This document shows, piece by piece, positions 1-5,685 of a stretch of DNA of 6,388 nt; the first letter of the stretch is position 1, and each line of letters begins with the position of its first letter. This DNA comes from Schlegelella_A sp031360885 (lineage in GTDB: Bacteria; Pseudomonadota; Gammaproteobacteria; Burkholderiales; Burkholderiaceae_C). A program made the position numbers and the translations under genes. The notes under the pieces were generated by a model that saw nothing but the letters and a program-made list of their open reading frames with translations, was not told the origin of the DNA and did no database searches. Location: the NCBI GenBank assembly GCA_031360885.1, contig JANMCC010000278.1:1-6388 (forward strand). Direction: 5' to 3'.

Positions 1-542
1 AGCACCGAGAGCTTCAGGTAGTCCTCGCGGAAGTCGTGGCCCCACTGGCTGACGCAGTGCGCCTCGTCGATCGCGAACATCGAGAGCAGGCCGCGCTCGT
101 GCAGCGAATCGAGCTGGGCCAGCATCCGCGGCGTCGCGATCCGCTCCGGCGCGGCATAGAGCAGCACCAGCCGGCCGCCCATCATCTCGCGCTCGATCCG
201 GGTGGCGTCGCCGCTCTCGAGCGTGGAATTGAGGAAGGCGGCGTGGACGCCGGCCTCCTCGAGGGCGCCGACCTGGTCGTGCATCAGCGCGATCAGCGGG
301 CTCACGACCACGGCGACGCCCTGGTCGGCGCGGTGCCGCACGATCGCCGGGACCTGGTAGCACAGGCTCTTGCCGCCGCCGGTCGGCATGAGCACCAGCG
401 AGTCGCCGCCGGCGATGGTGTGCTCGATGATCGGCTGCTGCAGGCCGCGGAATTCGCCGTAGCCGAAGACCTCGCTCAGGACGCGCCGGGCGGGGCTGCC
501 CGCGGCGGAGGGCGGGGCGAGGGAGGGATCGGCGGCTTGCAT
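1..542 (-). CDS. recQ: ATP-dependent DNA helicase RecQ, N-terminal part (runs off the left edge)
   Basis: This is a superfamily 2, 3'-to-5' DNA helicase acting in recombination and fork repair. Only the first 180 codons are present; the family is usually about 600 residues, so the second RecA lobe, zinc-binding, winged-helix and HRDC regions lie outside the window. Visible motifs in order are a Q-motif-like FRGLQQPII (31-39), Walker A MPTGGGKSLCYQ (52-63), motif Ia VVVSPLIALMHDQV, and motif II with its RecQ-specific flank AIDEAHCVSQWGHDFR (DEAH at 159-162). The ATG at 540-542 is the only usable start, because the frame meets a TAG at 627-629 with no other start codon between; no clear Shine-Dalgarno precedes it. 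It is divergent from ssb, with 132 bases between the start codons. The first 20 residues are Ala/Pro-rich and look unstructured. The assignment to RecQ is secure. Confidence 0.96.
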   Translation of the reverse strand, partial: MQAADPSLAPPSAAGSPARRVLSEVFGYGEFRGLQQPIIEHTIAGGDSLVLMPTGGGKSLCYQVPAIVRHRADQGVAVVVSPLIALMHDQVGALEEAGVHAAFLNSTLESGDATRIEREMMGGRLVLLYAAPERIATPRMLAQLDSLHERGLLSMFAIDEAHCVSQWGHDFREDYLKLSV

Positions 543-611
543 CGGGACGGCGATCGTAGTCTGGCGCGAAGGGGGAGGCCCACCAGCGGTAGAGGGAGTT
601 CCTGCGAGGGG

Positions 612-640
612 CTTTCGCCTCGGAGCCTACGACGGATAAT
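612..640 (+). promoter_or_regulatory. Candidate sigma70-type promoter for ssb
   Basis: The 132-base gap between recQ and ssb contains GATAAT at 635-640, a 5/6 match to the -10 consensus in otherwise very GC-rich DNA. It lies 34 bases before the ssb start codon. The -35 region at the expected spacing (around 612-617, CTTTCG) is a poor match. No SOS-like CTGT-N8-ACAG box is visible in the gap. The call rests only on the -10 match and its position. I see no comparable promoter for recQ. Confidence 0.3.
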
Positions 641-674
641 CGTGGCAATCCCGCAGAAAGCAACGGAGCCCGCC

Positions 675-1208
675 ATGGCATCGGTCAACAAGGTCATCAT
701 CGTCGGCAACCTCGGCCGCGACCCCGAGGTTCGCTACAACCCCAACGGCGGAGCCTGGTGCACCGTCTCGATCGCCACCTCGCGCAGCTGGAAGGACAAG
801 ACCTCCGGCGAGAAGGTCGAGGAGACCGAGTGGCACCGGGTCGTCTTCAACGACAAGCTCGCCGAGATCGCGGGCGAGTACCTGAAGAAAGGTCGCTCGG
901 TCTACGTCGAAGGGCGCCTGAAGACGCGCAAGTGGACCGACAAGGACGGCGCCGAGAAGTTCAGCACCGAGATCATCGCCAGCGACATGCAGATGCTCTG
1001 CAGCCGCGAAGGCATGGGCGGCGGCGGTGGCGGCGGCGCTTCCGGCGGCGAAGACAGCGGCTACGGTGGTGGTGGCGGTGGTGGTGGCGGTGGTGGCGGC
1101 TACGAGCGCCCGGCGCCGGCCTCGCGCCCGGCCGGCGCGGCCGCCAACCGGCCCGCCGCGAAGTCGAGCACCGGCTTCGACAACATGGACGACGACATCC
1201 CGTTCTGA
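675..1208 (+). CDS. ssb: Single-stranded DNA-binding protein SSB
   Basis: SSB coats single-stranded DNA during replication, recombination and repair and recruits partner proteins through its C-terminal tip. The protein has 177 residues. Residues 1-112 form the OB fold, starting MASVNKVIIVGNLGRDPEVR and containing TEWHRVV and GRLKTRKWTD. Trp39, Trp53 and the Trp of RKW match the DNA-stacking tryptophans of E. coli SSB. A disordered linker follows with a 7-Gly tract (115-121), a 12-Gly tract (131-142) and a Pro/Ala-rich stretch. The protein ends in the acidic partner-binding tip MDDDIPF. The start is set by GGAG at 665-668, six bases upstream, and by the family N-terminus, although the frame stays open far upstream. 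At the position of E. coli Phe60 this protein has Asn59, with Phe58 next to it. It is head-to-head with recQ, whose product binds the SSB tip in E. coli. Confidence 0.98.
   Translation: MASVNKVIIVGNLGRDPEVRYNPNGGAWCTVSIATSRSWKDKTSGEKVEETEWHRVVFNDKLAEIAGEYLKKGRSVYVEGRLKTRKWTDKDGAEKFSTEIIASDMQMLCSREGMGGGGGGGASGGEDSGYGGGGGGGGGGGGYERPAPASRPAGAAANRPAAKSSTGFDNMDDDIPF
1065..1100 (+). repeat. 12-base tandem repeat encoding a poly-glycine linker in ssb
   Basis: Three consecutive 12-base units encode 12 glycines. The first two are identical (GGT GGT GGT GGC) and the third differs by one base. The tract is GGT-rich, whereas the earlier Gly tract at 1017-1037 is almost all GGC. It is G-rich on the coding strand with regular GG runs, so slippage or a two-tetrad quadruplex is conceivable but not shown. 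Confidence 0.8.
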
Positions 1209-1218
1209 GCTCGTTCGC

Positions 1219-1242
1219 CGCCCGCCGCAGCGGCCGGCGTTT
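1219..1242 (+). terminator. Candidate intrinsic terminator after ssb
   Basis: Between the convergent ssb and cytochrome genes, CGCC-C-GCCGC (1219-1228) and GCGGC-C-GGCG (1230-1239) form an inverted repeat with a single C/C mismatch, centred on A1229. It is followed by TTT at 1240-1242. In practice the innermost pairs would open to make a short loop. The hairpin starts 11 bases after the ssb stop. The T-run is short, so strength is uncertain. On the other strand the hairpin has no T-run after it, although it could slow transcription of the cytochrome operon. Confidence 0.45.
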
Positions 1243-2525
1243 CAGCCCTTGCCGGCTCGTGCGCGCGCCACGTCGAGAGCCGACACCGGCGCGGCGCGGT
1301 TGCCCCAGGAGGCGCGCACGAAGCTGAGCAGCTCGGCGACCTGGGCGTCCTGCAGCACCGGCGCGAACGGCGGCATGCCGAAGGGCCGCGGGTTGCCCGC
1401 GGTGCTCGGCGGAAAGCCGCCCTCGAGGACGATGTGCACGAGGTTGGCGGTGGAGCGCATCGTCACCGCGCGGCTGCCGGCGAGCGCCGGATACGCGCCC
1501 GGCACGCCCTCGCCGCGCTCGCCGTGGCAGGCGACGCAATGGTCCTTGTACAGGGTGGCTCCGCGCGCGCTCGGTGTCTGCGCCGCGGCCGGCGCGGGGT
1601 CCGGCTCGTCGGGGGCGGGCAGCGCCTGCAGGTAGGCGGCCATCGCCGACAGGTCGGCATCGCTCAGGTACTGGGTGCCGTTGGCCACGACCTCGCTCAT
1701 CGGCCCCATCACGAATCCTTGCGGCGAGATTCCGGTCTTCAGCAGCTGGACGACCTCGGCCTTCGGCCAGCCGGCGACGCTCGCTTCGCGCGGCGAGGCG
1801 AGCGACGGCGCGTACCAGTTCTGCACCGGGATCAGGCCGCCCTGCAGGTCGAGCGTGCCGCGGGTCGCGCCGAGCGCATTGCGTGCCGAGTGGCAGGCGT
1901 TGCAGTGGCCGAGGCCCTCGACAAGATAGGCGCCGCGATTCCACTCGGCGGATCGCGCCGGATCGTCGACATGAACCGCGGGCCGGAAGTAGAGCGCGCG
2001 CCAGACCGCGAGCGCCGCCTGCGTGCCGAACGGAAAGCCGAGCGTGTGTTCCTTGTTCGCCTGCGCGACCGCCGGCAGGCTCCGCAGGTAGGCGAACATC
2101 GCATCGGCGTCGGCGCGTTCGATCCGCGTGTAGTTCGGGTACGGGAACGCCGGGTAGAGCAGCCGCCCGCTCTTCGAGCGGCCATGGTGCAGTGCGCGCC
2201 AGAACTCGTCGGCCGACCAGCCTCCGAGGCCGGTGGACGCGTCGGGGGTCAGGTTCGACGAATAGACGTTGCCGAACGGCGTCTCGATCGCCCGGCCGCC
2301 GGCGTACGGCGCGCCGCCGCGCGCCGTGTGGCAGCCGACGCAGTCGCCGGCGCGCGTCAGCGCCAGGCCGCGGGCGACGAGCTCGGCGCTCGCCGGGGCG
2401 GGCGCTCCGGCGGCGACCATCGGCGCTTCGCCGCGCAGGTTGAGCCAGGCGACGAGACCGGCGAGCGCGAACAGCACGCCGAGCGCGGTGAGGCCGGCGA
2501 TGCCGAGGCCGCGGCGCACGGTCAT
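1242..2525 (-). CDS. Membrane-anchored triheme c-type cytochrome (alcohol dehydrogenase cytochrome-subunit type)
   Basis: The 427-residue protein has an N-terminal signal anchor (two Arg at 4-5, hydrophobic segment about 7-29) and three c-type heme sites: CVGCH (62-66), CNACH (208-212) and CVACH (330-334). The arrangement and motifs such as LLYPAFPYPNYTR (122-134) match the triheme cytochrome subunits of membrane-bound alcohol, gluconate and aldehyde dehydrogenases, which pass electrons from a periplasmic dehydrogenase to quinone or an oxidase. Hemes 2 and 3 have plausible distal methionines (Met273 or Met276; Met384 in FGMPPF). Heme 1 lacks the usual one, since the family's PAMPY is PAFPY here. 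A Pro/Ala-rich linker (about 303-318) separates domains 2 and 3. The ATG overlaps the upstream TGA by four bases (ATGA) without its own clear Shine-Dalgarno, suggesting translational coupling. No dehydrogenase catalytic gene is in the window, so the physiological donor is unknown. Confidence 0.9.
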   Translation of the reverse strand: MTVRRGLGIAGLTALGVLFALAGLVAWLNLRGEAPMVAAGAPAPASAELVARGLALTRAGDCVGCHTARGGAPYAGGRAIETPFGNVYSSNLTPDASTGLGGWSADEFWRALHHGRSKSGRLLYPAFPYPNYTRIERADADAMFAYLRSLPAVAQANKEHTLGFPFGTQAALAVWRALYFRPAVHVDDPARSAEWNRGAYLVEGLGHCNACHSARNALGATRGTLDLQGGLIPVQNWYAPSLASPREASVAGWPKAEVVQLLKTGISPQGFVMGPMSEVVANGTQYLSDADLSAMAAYLQALPAPDEPDPAPAAAQTPSARGATLYKDHCVACHGERGEGVPGAYPALAGSRAVTMRSTANLVHIVLEGGFPPSTAGNPRPFGMPPFAPVLQDAQVAELLSFVRASWGNRAAPVSALDVARARAGKG

Positions 2526-3247
2526 CGCGGCGTGCCGCCGGCCGACGCGGCGACGCCGCCGCAGGCGATCGGCAAGGCGGCGGCGAACGCGGTTGCGGGC
2601 TTCGCCCTCGCCGGAACCGGCTGCGCCGCGAGCCACGCCGACAGCCGGCCGATCTCTTCCGGCGCGAGCTTGATCGCGATCGCCGCCATGCAGTCGGGCG
2701 TCTGCGCGATGCGCTTGCCGTTGCGCCAGGCGCCGAGCTGGGCGTTGAGGTAGTCGCGCGGCAGGCCGATCAGGCCGGGCACGAACGGCGCGGTGCCGGT
2801 CATCGCCGCGCCGTGGCAGGCGGTGCACGCGGGCAGGCCGCGCGCCGCGTCGCCTTGCGTCACGAGGCGCTCGGCCAGCGCGCGGTCGGCGGGCGAGATG
2901 TCGGCAGCCGCCGCGGCCGGGTAGGGCAACTCGAGGCCGGCGAAGTGGGCGGCGATCTCGCGCAGGTAGGCGTCGTTCAGCGGCGCGAGCAGGTCGCTCA
3001 TCAGCGCATAGGGCCGCCGGCCGTCGCGGAAGTTGACGAGCTGGTTGTAGAGATAGCCCGCCGGCTTGCCCGCGATGCGCGGGTAGTAGCCGTCGGCCGC
3101 GGCCCGGCCCTCGGGGCCGTGGCAGCCGGTGCAGGCCAGCACGCGCTGCGCCATCGTGTCTTCGAAGGGGGCGGCGGCGGCGCGCGCCGGGGCGAACAGC
3201 AGCAGCGCGGCGAATCCGGCCGCGGCCAGCGACGCGCTTCGGATCAC
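2522..3247 (-). CDS. Diheme c-type cytochrome, c4-like
   Basis: This is an exported electron carrier of 241 residues. A Sec-type signal peptide covers about 1-25 (Arg3, then hydrophobic LAAAGFAALLLF, then an Ala-rich cleavage region). Two similar heme domains follow, with CTGCH (39-43) and CTACH (141-145); likely distal ligands are Met83 (YALMSDL) and Met187 (PDCMAAI). The two-domain pattern resembles cytochrome c4, which donates electrons to terminal oxidases. Beyond about residue 210 there is a 31-residue tail with an Ala-rich hydrophobic stretch and a lone Cys229, longer than in typical c4. The start is a GTG whose last bases overlap the TGA of the preceding gene (GTGA); it is chosen because it opens the signal peptide. 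Its stop overlaps the start of the triheme gene. It probably relays electrons to or from the triheme protein in the periplasm, an inference from the operon alone. Confidence 0.9.
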   Translation of the reverse strand: MIRSASLAAAGFAALLLFAPARAAAAPFEDTMAQRVLACTGCHGPEGRAAADGYYPRIAGKPAGYLYNQLVNFRDGRRPYALMSDLLAPLNDAYLREIAAHFAGLELPYPAAAAADISPADRALAERLVTQGDAARGLPACTACHGAAMTGTAPFVPGLIGLPRDYLNAQLGAWRNGKRIAQTPDCMAAIAIKLAPEEIGRLSAWLAAQPVPARAKPATAFAAALPIACGGVAASAGGTPR

Positions 3248-3912
3248 GCCGGGTTCCCGGCGCCGCGCACCGCCTCGGCCATCGCCGCGGCGTCGTCGCC
3301 CCGCCCCTGCCCGAGGGCGGCGGCGACGCCGTCGCGATCGGCGCGCGAGCGGTTCTGGCTCACCTTCCACTTGCCGACCAGCGAGCTCAGCGGGATCTCG
3401 ACGCCGACGATGGCGCGCAGCATGGACTCGACGTAGTCGGCCGGCGCGTCGGTGACGGCCCAGGCCGCGGCGCCGCGGCCGGCCGCCGGCCAGGTGCGCG
3501 CGCCGACGTGCAGGTCGGTCAGGCGGCTGACGAACGCGTGCAGCCAGTTCCTGTCCTCGATGAAGCGCACCGGGCCGCGACCCTGCACGACGATGTAGTT
3601 CCAGGTCGGCACCACCTTGCCGTGCTCGGCCTTGCTCGGATACCAGGCCGGCGAGACGTAGCTTTGCGCGCCCTGGAAGACGACGAGCGAGTCGCGATCG
3701 GTGCGCGCCTCCTTCCACACCGGGTTGGCGCGCGCGACGTGCGCGCGCAGCACGCCCGGCCCGCCGGCCGGGTCGGCGTCGAGGACGAAGGGCACGCCGT
3801 TGGCCGCCAGGCCGCTGGCGCCGTCGGTGACGAGCAGGCCGAACGGTTGCTCGCGGATCAGGCGCTGCAGGATCTCGGGGCGAGTCTCGGCGAAGTGGGC
3901 GGGCTGATACAT
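3244..3912 (-). CDS. PaiB-family FMN-binding protein (putative negative transcriptional regulator)
   Basis: The 222-residue protein belongs to the PaiB/FMN-binding split-barrel family. B. subtilis PaiB (about 207 residues) is named as a regulator of protease synthesis and sporulation, but the biochemical role of most members is unclear. Family landmarks are the N-terminus MYQPAHF, the segment HVARANPVW (59-67), the core SYVSPAWYPSK...VPTWNY (84-106), and the C-terminal GKWKVSQNRSRADRDGV (180-196). No signal peptide or membrane segment is visible, so it should be cytosolic, unlike the two cytochromes encoded after it. The ATG at 3910-3912 is chosen over a GTG six bases upstream because GAGG lies five bases before the ATG and the family starts MYxPxHF. 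At LTDLHV (131-136) the usual family His-Glu pair is His-Val. It is separated from mnmA by 73 bases and overlaps the diheme gene by four. A redox or heme-related enzymatic role is possible but unproven. Confidence 0.88.
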   Translation of the reverse strand: MYQPAHFAETRPEILQRLIREQPFGLLVTDGASGLAANGVPFVLDADPAGGPGVLRAHVARANPVWKEARTDRDSLVVFQGAQSYVSPAWYPSKAEHGKVVPTWNYIVVQGRGPVRFIEDRNWLHAFVSRLTDLHVGARTWPAAGRGAAAWAVTDAPADYVESMLRAIVGVEIPLSSLVGKWKVSQNRSRADRDGVAAALGQGRGDDAAAMAEAVRGAGNPA

Positions 3913-3917
3913 CGGCA

Positions 3918-3922
3918 CCTCG
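3918..3922 (-). promoter_or_regulatory. Ribosome binding site deciding the paiB-like start
   Basis: On the minus strand the sequence reads CGAGG, then TGCCG, then ATG. The GAGG is five bases from the ATG at 3910-3912, a normal spacing. It directly abuts or overlaps the alternative GTG at 3916-3918, which therefore cannot use it. This settles the start choice. Confidence 0.6.
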
Positions 3923-3985
3923 AACGAAAAGCCTGATTCTTGCGCGTCTCGGCCGGCGCCGCGGGGGCCCGGCGCGTCTTGCGGC

Positions 3986-5152
3986 TCAGGCCGCGACCGG
4001 CGACCGCTCGCTCATCGAGGCCGAGGCGATGACCGCGCCGCCGAGGCAGACCTCGCCGGCGTAGAGCACCGCCGACTGCCCCGGCGTCACCGCCCACTGG
4101 GGCGCATCGAAGGCGAGCGCGAGGGCGCCGCCCGGGCCGGCGATGGCGGCGCGGCAGGCGGCGTCGGCCTGGCGATAGCGCGTCTTCGCCGCGTAGCGTC
4201 CGGGGGCAGGCGCCTGACCGGCGATCCAGCTCGCGTCGTCGGCGACGAGCGCATCGCTCTGCAGCCACGGATGGTCGTGCCCCTGCACGATGTAGAGCGC
4301 GTTGGCGGCGAAGTCCTTCCGCGCCACGAACCAGGGGGCGTGGTCGCCCGCCCCGCGCGCCGCGCCGCGCTCCTTCAGGCCGCCGAGGCCGATGCCCTTT
4401 CGCTGCCCGAGCGTGTAGAACGAGAGGCCGACGTGCTCGCCGACCGTGCGACCGCGGTCGTCCTTCATCGGCCCGGGCGTATTCGCGAGGTAACGATTCA
4501 GGAACTCGCGAAACGGCCGCTCGCCGATGAAGCAGATGCCGGTCGAGTCCTTCTTCGCCGCGTTCGGCAGGCCGATCTCGGCGGCGATGCGCCGGACCTC
4601 GGTCTTCTCCAGCTCGCCGACCGGGAACAGGGTGCGCGCGAGCTGCGCCTGGCTCAGGCGGTGCAGGAAGTAGCTCTGGTCCTTGCGCCCGTCGAGCCCC
4701 TTGAGCAGCTCGAAGCGACCGGCCCCGGCTTCGCGTACCCGCGCGTAGTGGCCGGTCGCGATCTTCCCGGCGCCGAGCCGCACGGCGTGGTCGAGGAAGG
4801 CCTTGAACTTGATCTCGGCATTGCACAGCACGTCGGGGTTGGGCGTGCGCCCGGCCCGGTACTCGCGCAGGAACTCGGCGAAGACGCGGTCGCGGTACTC
4901 GGCGGCGAAGTTCACGTGCTCGATCTCGATGCCGAGCACGTCGGCCACGCTCGCCGCGTCGAGGAAGTCCTGGCGCGACGAGCAGTACTCGTCATCGTCG
5001 TCGTCTTCCCAGTTCTTCATGAAGATGCCGACCACCTCGTGACCGGCGCGCTTGAGCAGCCAGGCGGTCACGGCCGAGTCGACGCCGCCGGAGAGGCCGA
5101 CGACGATGCGCTGCTTGCGAGGGGAAGGGCCGGCGTCCATGGGGGCTGGCAT
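3986..5152 (-). CDS. mnmA: tRNA-specific 2-thiouridylase MnmA
   Basis: MnmA uses ATP and sulfur relayed from cysteine desulfurase to thiolate U34 of Lys, Glu and Gln tRNAs in the cytosol. The 388-residue protein is slightly longer than the E. coli enzyme (368). It has the PP-loop SGGVDS (21-26), FMKNWED...EYC (44-57), NFAAEYRDRVF (81-91), the first catalytic cysteine in NPDVLCNAEIKFK (Cys110), KDQSYFL (157-163), and the second in STGICFIGER (Cys207). The C-terminal beta-barrel domain includes TLGQRKGIG and VTPGQSAVLY, ending in GEVCLGGAVI. Two starts are possible, the ATG at 5150-5152 and an in-frame ATG at 5138-5140; neither has a good Shine-Dalgarno, and the longer one is given. It lies 29 bases after nudJ, as in the E. 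coli nudJ-mnmA pair. No convincing terminator is seen in the 73 bases after it, so readthrough into the paiB-like gene is possible. Confidence 0.97.
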   Translation of the reverse strand: MPAPMDAGPSPRKQRIVVGLSGGVDSAVTAWLLKRAGHEVVGIFMKNWEDDDDDEYCSSRQDFLDAASVADVLGIEIEHVNFAAEYRDRVFAEFLREYRAGRTPNPDVLCNAEIKFKAFLDHAVRLGAGKIATGHYARVREAGAGRFELLKGLDGRKDQSYFLHRLSQAQLARTLFPVGELEKTEVRRIAAEIGLPNAAKKDSTGICFIGERPFREFLNRYLANTPGPMKDDRGRTVGEHVGLSFYTLGQRKGIGLGGLKERGAARGAGDHAPWFVARKDFAANALYIVQGHDHPWLQSDALVADDASWIAGQAPAPGRYAAKTRYRQADAACRAAIAGPGGALALAFDAPQWAVTPGQSAVLYAGEVCLGGAVIASASMSERSPVAA

Positions 5153-5181
5153 GGTAGCGGCGCGCGTGCTTGGGTGCGGGG

Positions 5182-5685
5182 CTAGGGAGAAGCCGCCCGG
5201 ATCACGCCCGGGTCGGTGAAGACGATGTCCAGGGGGTGGCGGCGGCCGGCGGCGGCGTCCTCGATGCAGCGCAGCACCAGCGGGCTGCGGTGACGCTCTC
5301 GGCTGGCGCGCAGCTCGTCGATCGTCATCCAGAGCGTGCCGACGATGCCTTCGTCGAGGCGGCGCACCGGATCGGGCTCGGCCACGCTGCCGATGTAGGC
5401 CAGGCGCAGATAGGTCACCTCGGCGCCACCGGCGATCCGGTCGCTGCGCGTCAGGTAGACGCCGACGAAGGCCTCGGGCGTGAACACCCGCGCCGTCTCC
5501 TCGAGCGCCTCGCGCACCACCGCCTGCTCGGGCGACTCGCCCGGATCGAGGTGACCGGCCGGGTTGTTGAGGGCGAGGCCGGACGGCGTTTCCTCCTCGA
5601 CCAGCAGGTACTCGGCCTGGCCGTCGGCGCGGCGGCGGGCGGCGATCGCGGCCACCGTGACGCTCGGTTTCCAGCGCTCGTTCAT
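5182..5685 (-). CDS. nudJ: Nudix hydrolase, NudJ type
   Basis: Nudix enzymes hydrolyse nucleoside-diphosphate-linked compounds with Mg2+. E. coli NudJ (YmfB) acts on nucleoside di- and triphosphates and on the thiamine precursor HMP-PP. The 167-residue protein begins MNERWKPSVTVAAI. It carries the NudJ-like lead YLLVEEETPSGLALNNPAGHL (26-46) and the Nudix box with exact spacing: Gly44, Glu50, then Arg58-Glu59 and Glu62-Glu63. The box departs from consensus after EE, where the usual Gly is Ala65, followed by Arg66. RSPLVLRCIEDAAAGRRHPLD in the C-terminal half matches the NudJ pattern of RSPLV followed by a Gly/Arg-Tyr/His-Pro-Leu segment. Placement directly upstream of mnmA, as in E. coli, supports the NudJ name over a generic Nudix call. 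The substrate here is inferred. No Shine-Dalgarno is visible; an inverted repeat sits directly against the start codon. Confidence 0.88.
   Translation of the reverse strand: MNERWKPSVTVAAIAARRRADGQAEYLLVEEETPSGLALNNPAGHLDPGESPEQAVVREALEETARVFTPEAFVGVYLTRSDRIAGGAEVTYLRLAYIGSVAEPDPVRRLDEGIVGTLWMTIDELRASRERHRSPLVLRCIEDAAAGRRHPLDIVFTDPGVIRAASP

Noticed and set aside
605..622. Inverted repeat CGAGG-N8-CCTCG in the recQ/ssb gap
   Set aside because: Five-base arms with an eight-base loop are not notable at this GC content, and there is no match to a known operator.
36..674. The ssb reading frame stays open for 213 codons upstream of the chosen start, suggesting a larger fusion protein
   Set aside because: This stretch is antisense to recQ, has low-complexity Arg/Ala/Gly composition, and the ssb start has both a Shine-Dalgarno and the family N-terminus.
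973..1944. Minus-strand open frame overlapping the end of ssb and the triheme gene
   Set aside because: It has an Arg-rich shadow composition and crosses the convergent gene boundary and the candidate terminator.
1434..2753. Long plus-strand open frame (439 codons) opposite the cytochrome genes
   Set aside because: Its Arg/Ala/Gly-rich translation has no recognisable domain. It mirrors the three CXXCH-bearing frames, as expected for antisense frames in GC-rich DNA.
3942..3979. 8-base direct repeat GCGCGTCT, two copies 30 bases apart, in the paiB-mnmA gap
   Set aside because: It is short and GC-rich with no symmetry or spacing typical of an operator. Chance is a sufficient explanation. Partial hairpins here also lack a T-run, so no terminator is called.
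4985..5008. Aspartate run (DDDDD) in MnmA from a near-trinucleotide repeat
   Set aside because: MnmA proteins normally have an acidic segment between KNW and EYC, so this is a minor length variation.
4271..5185. Plus-strand open frame (304 codons) opposite mnmA
   Set aside because: It is antisense to a full, motif-complete MnmA, with no Shine-Dalgarno or domain support.
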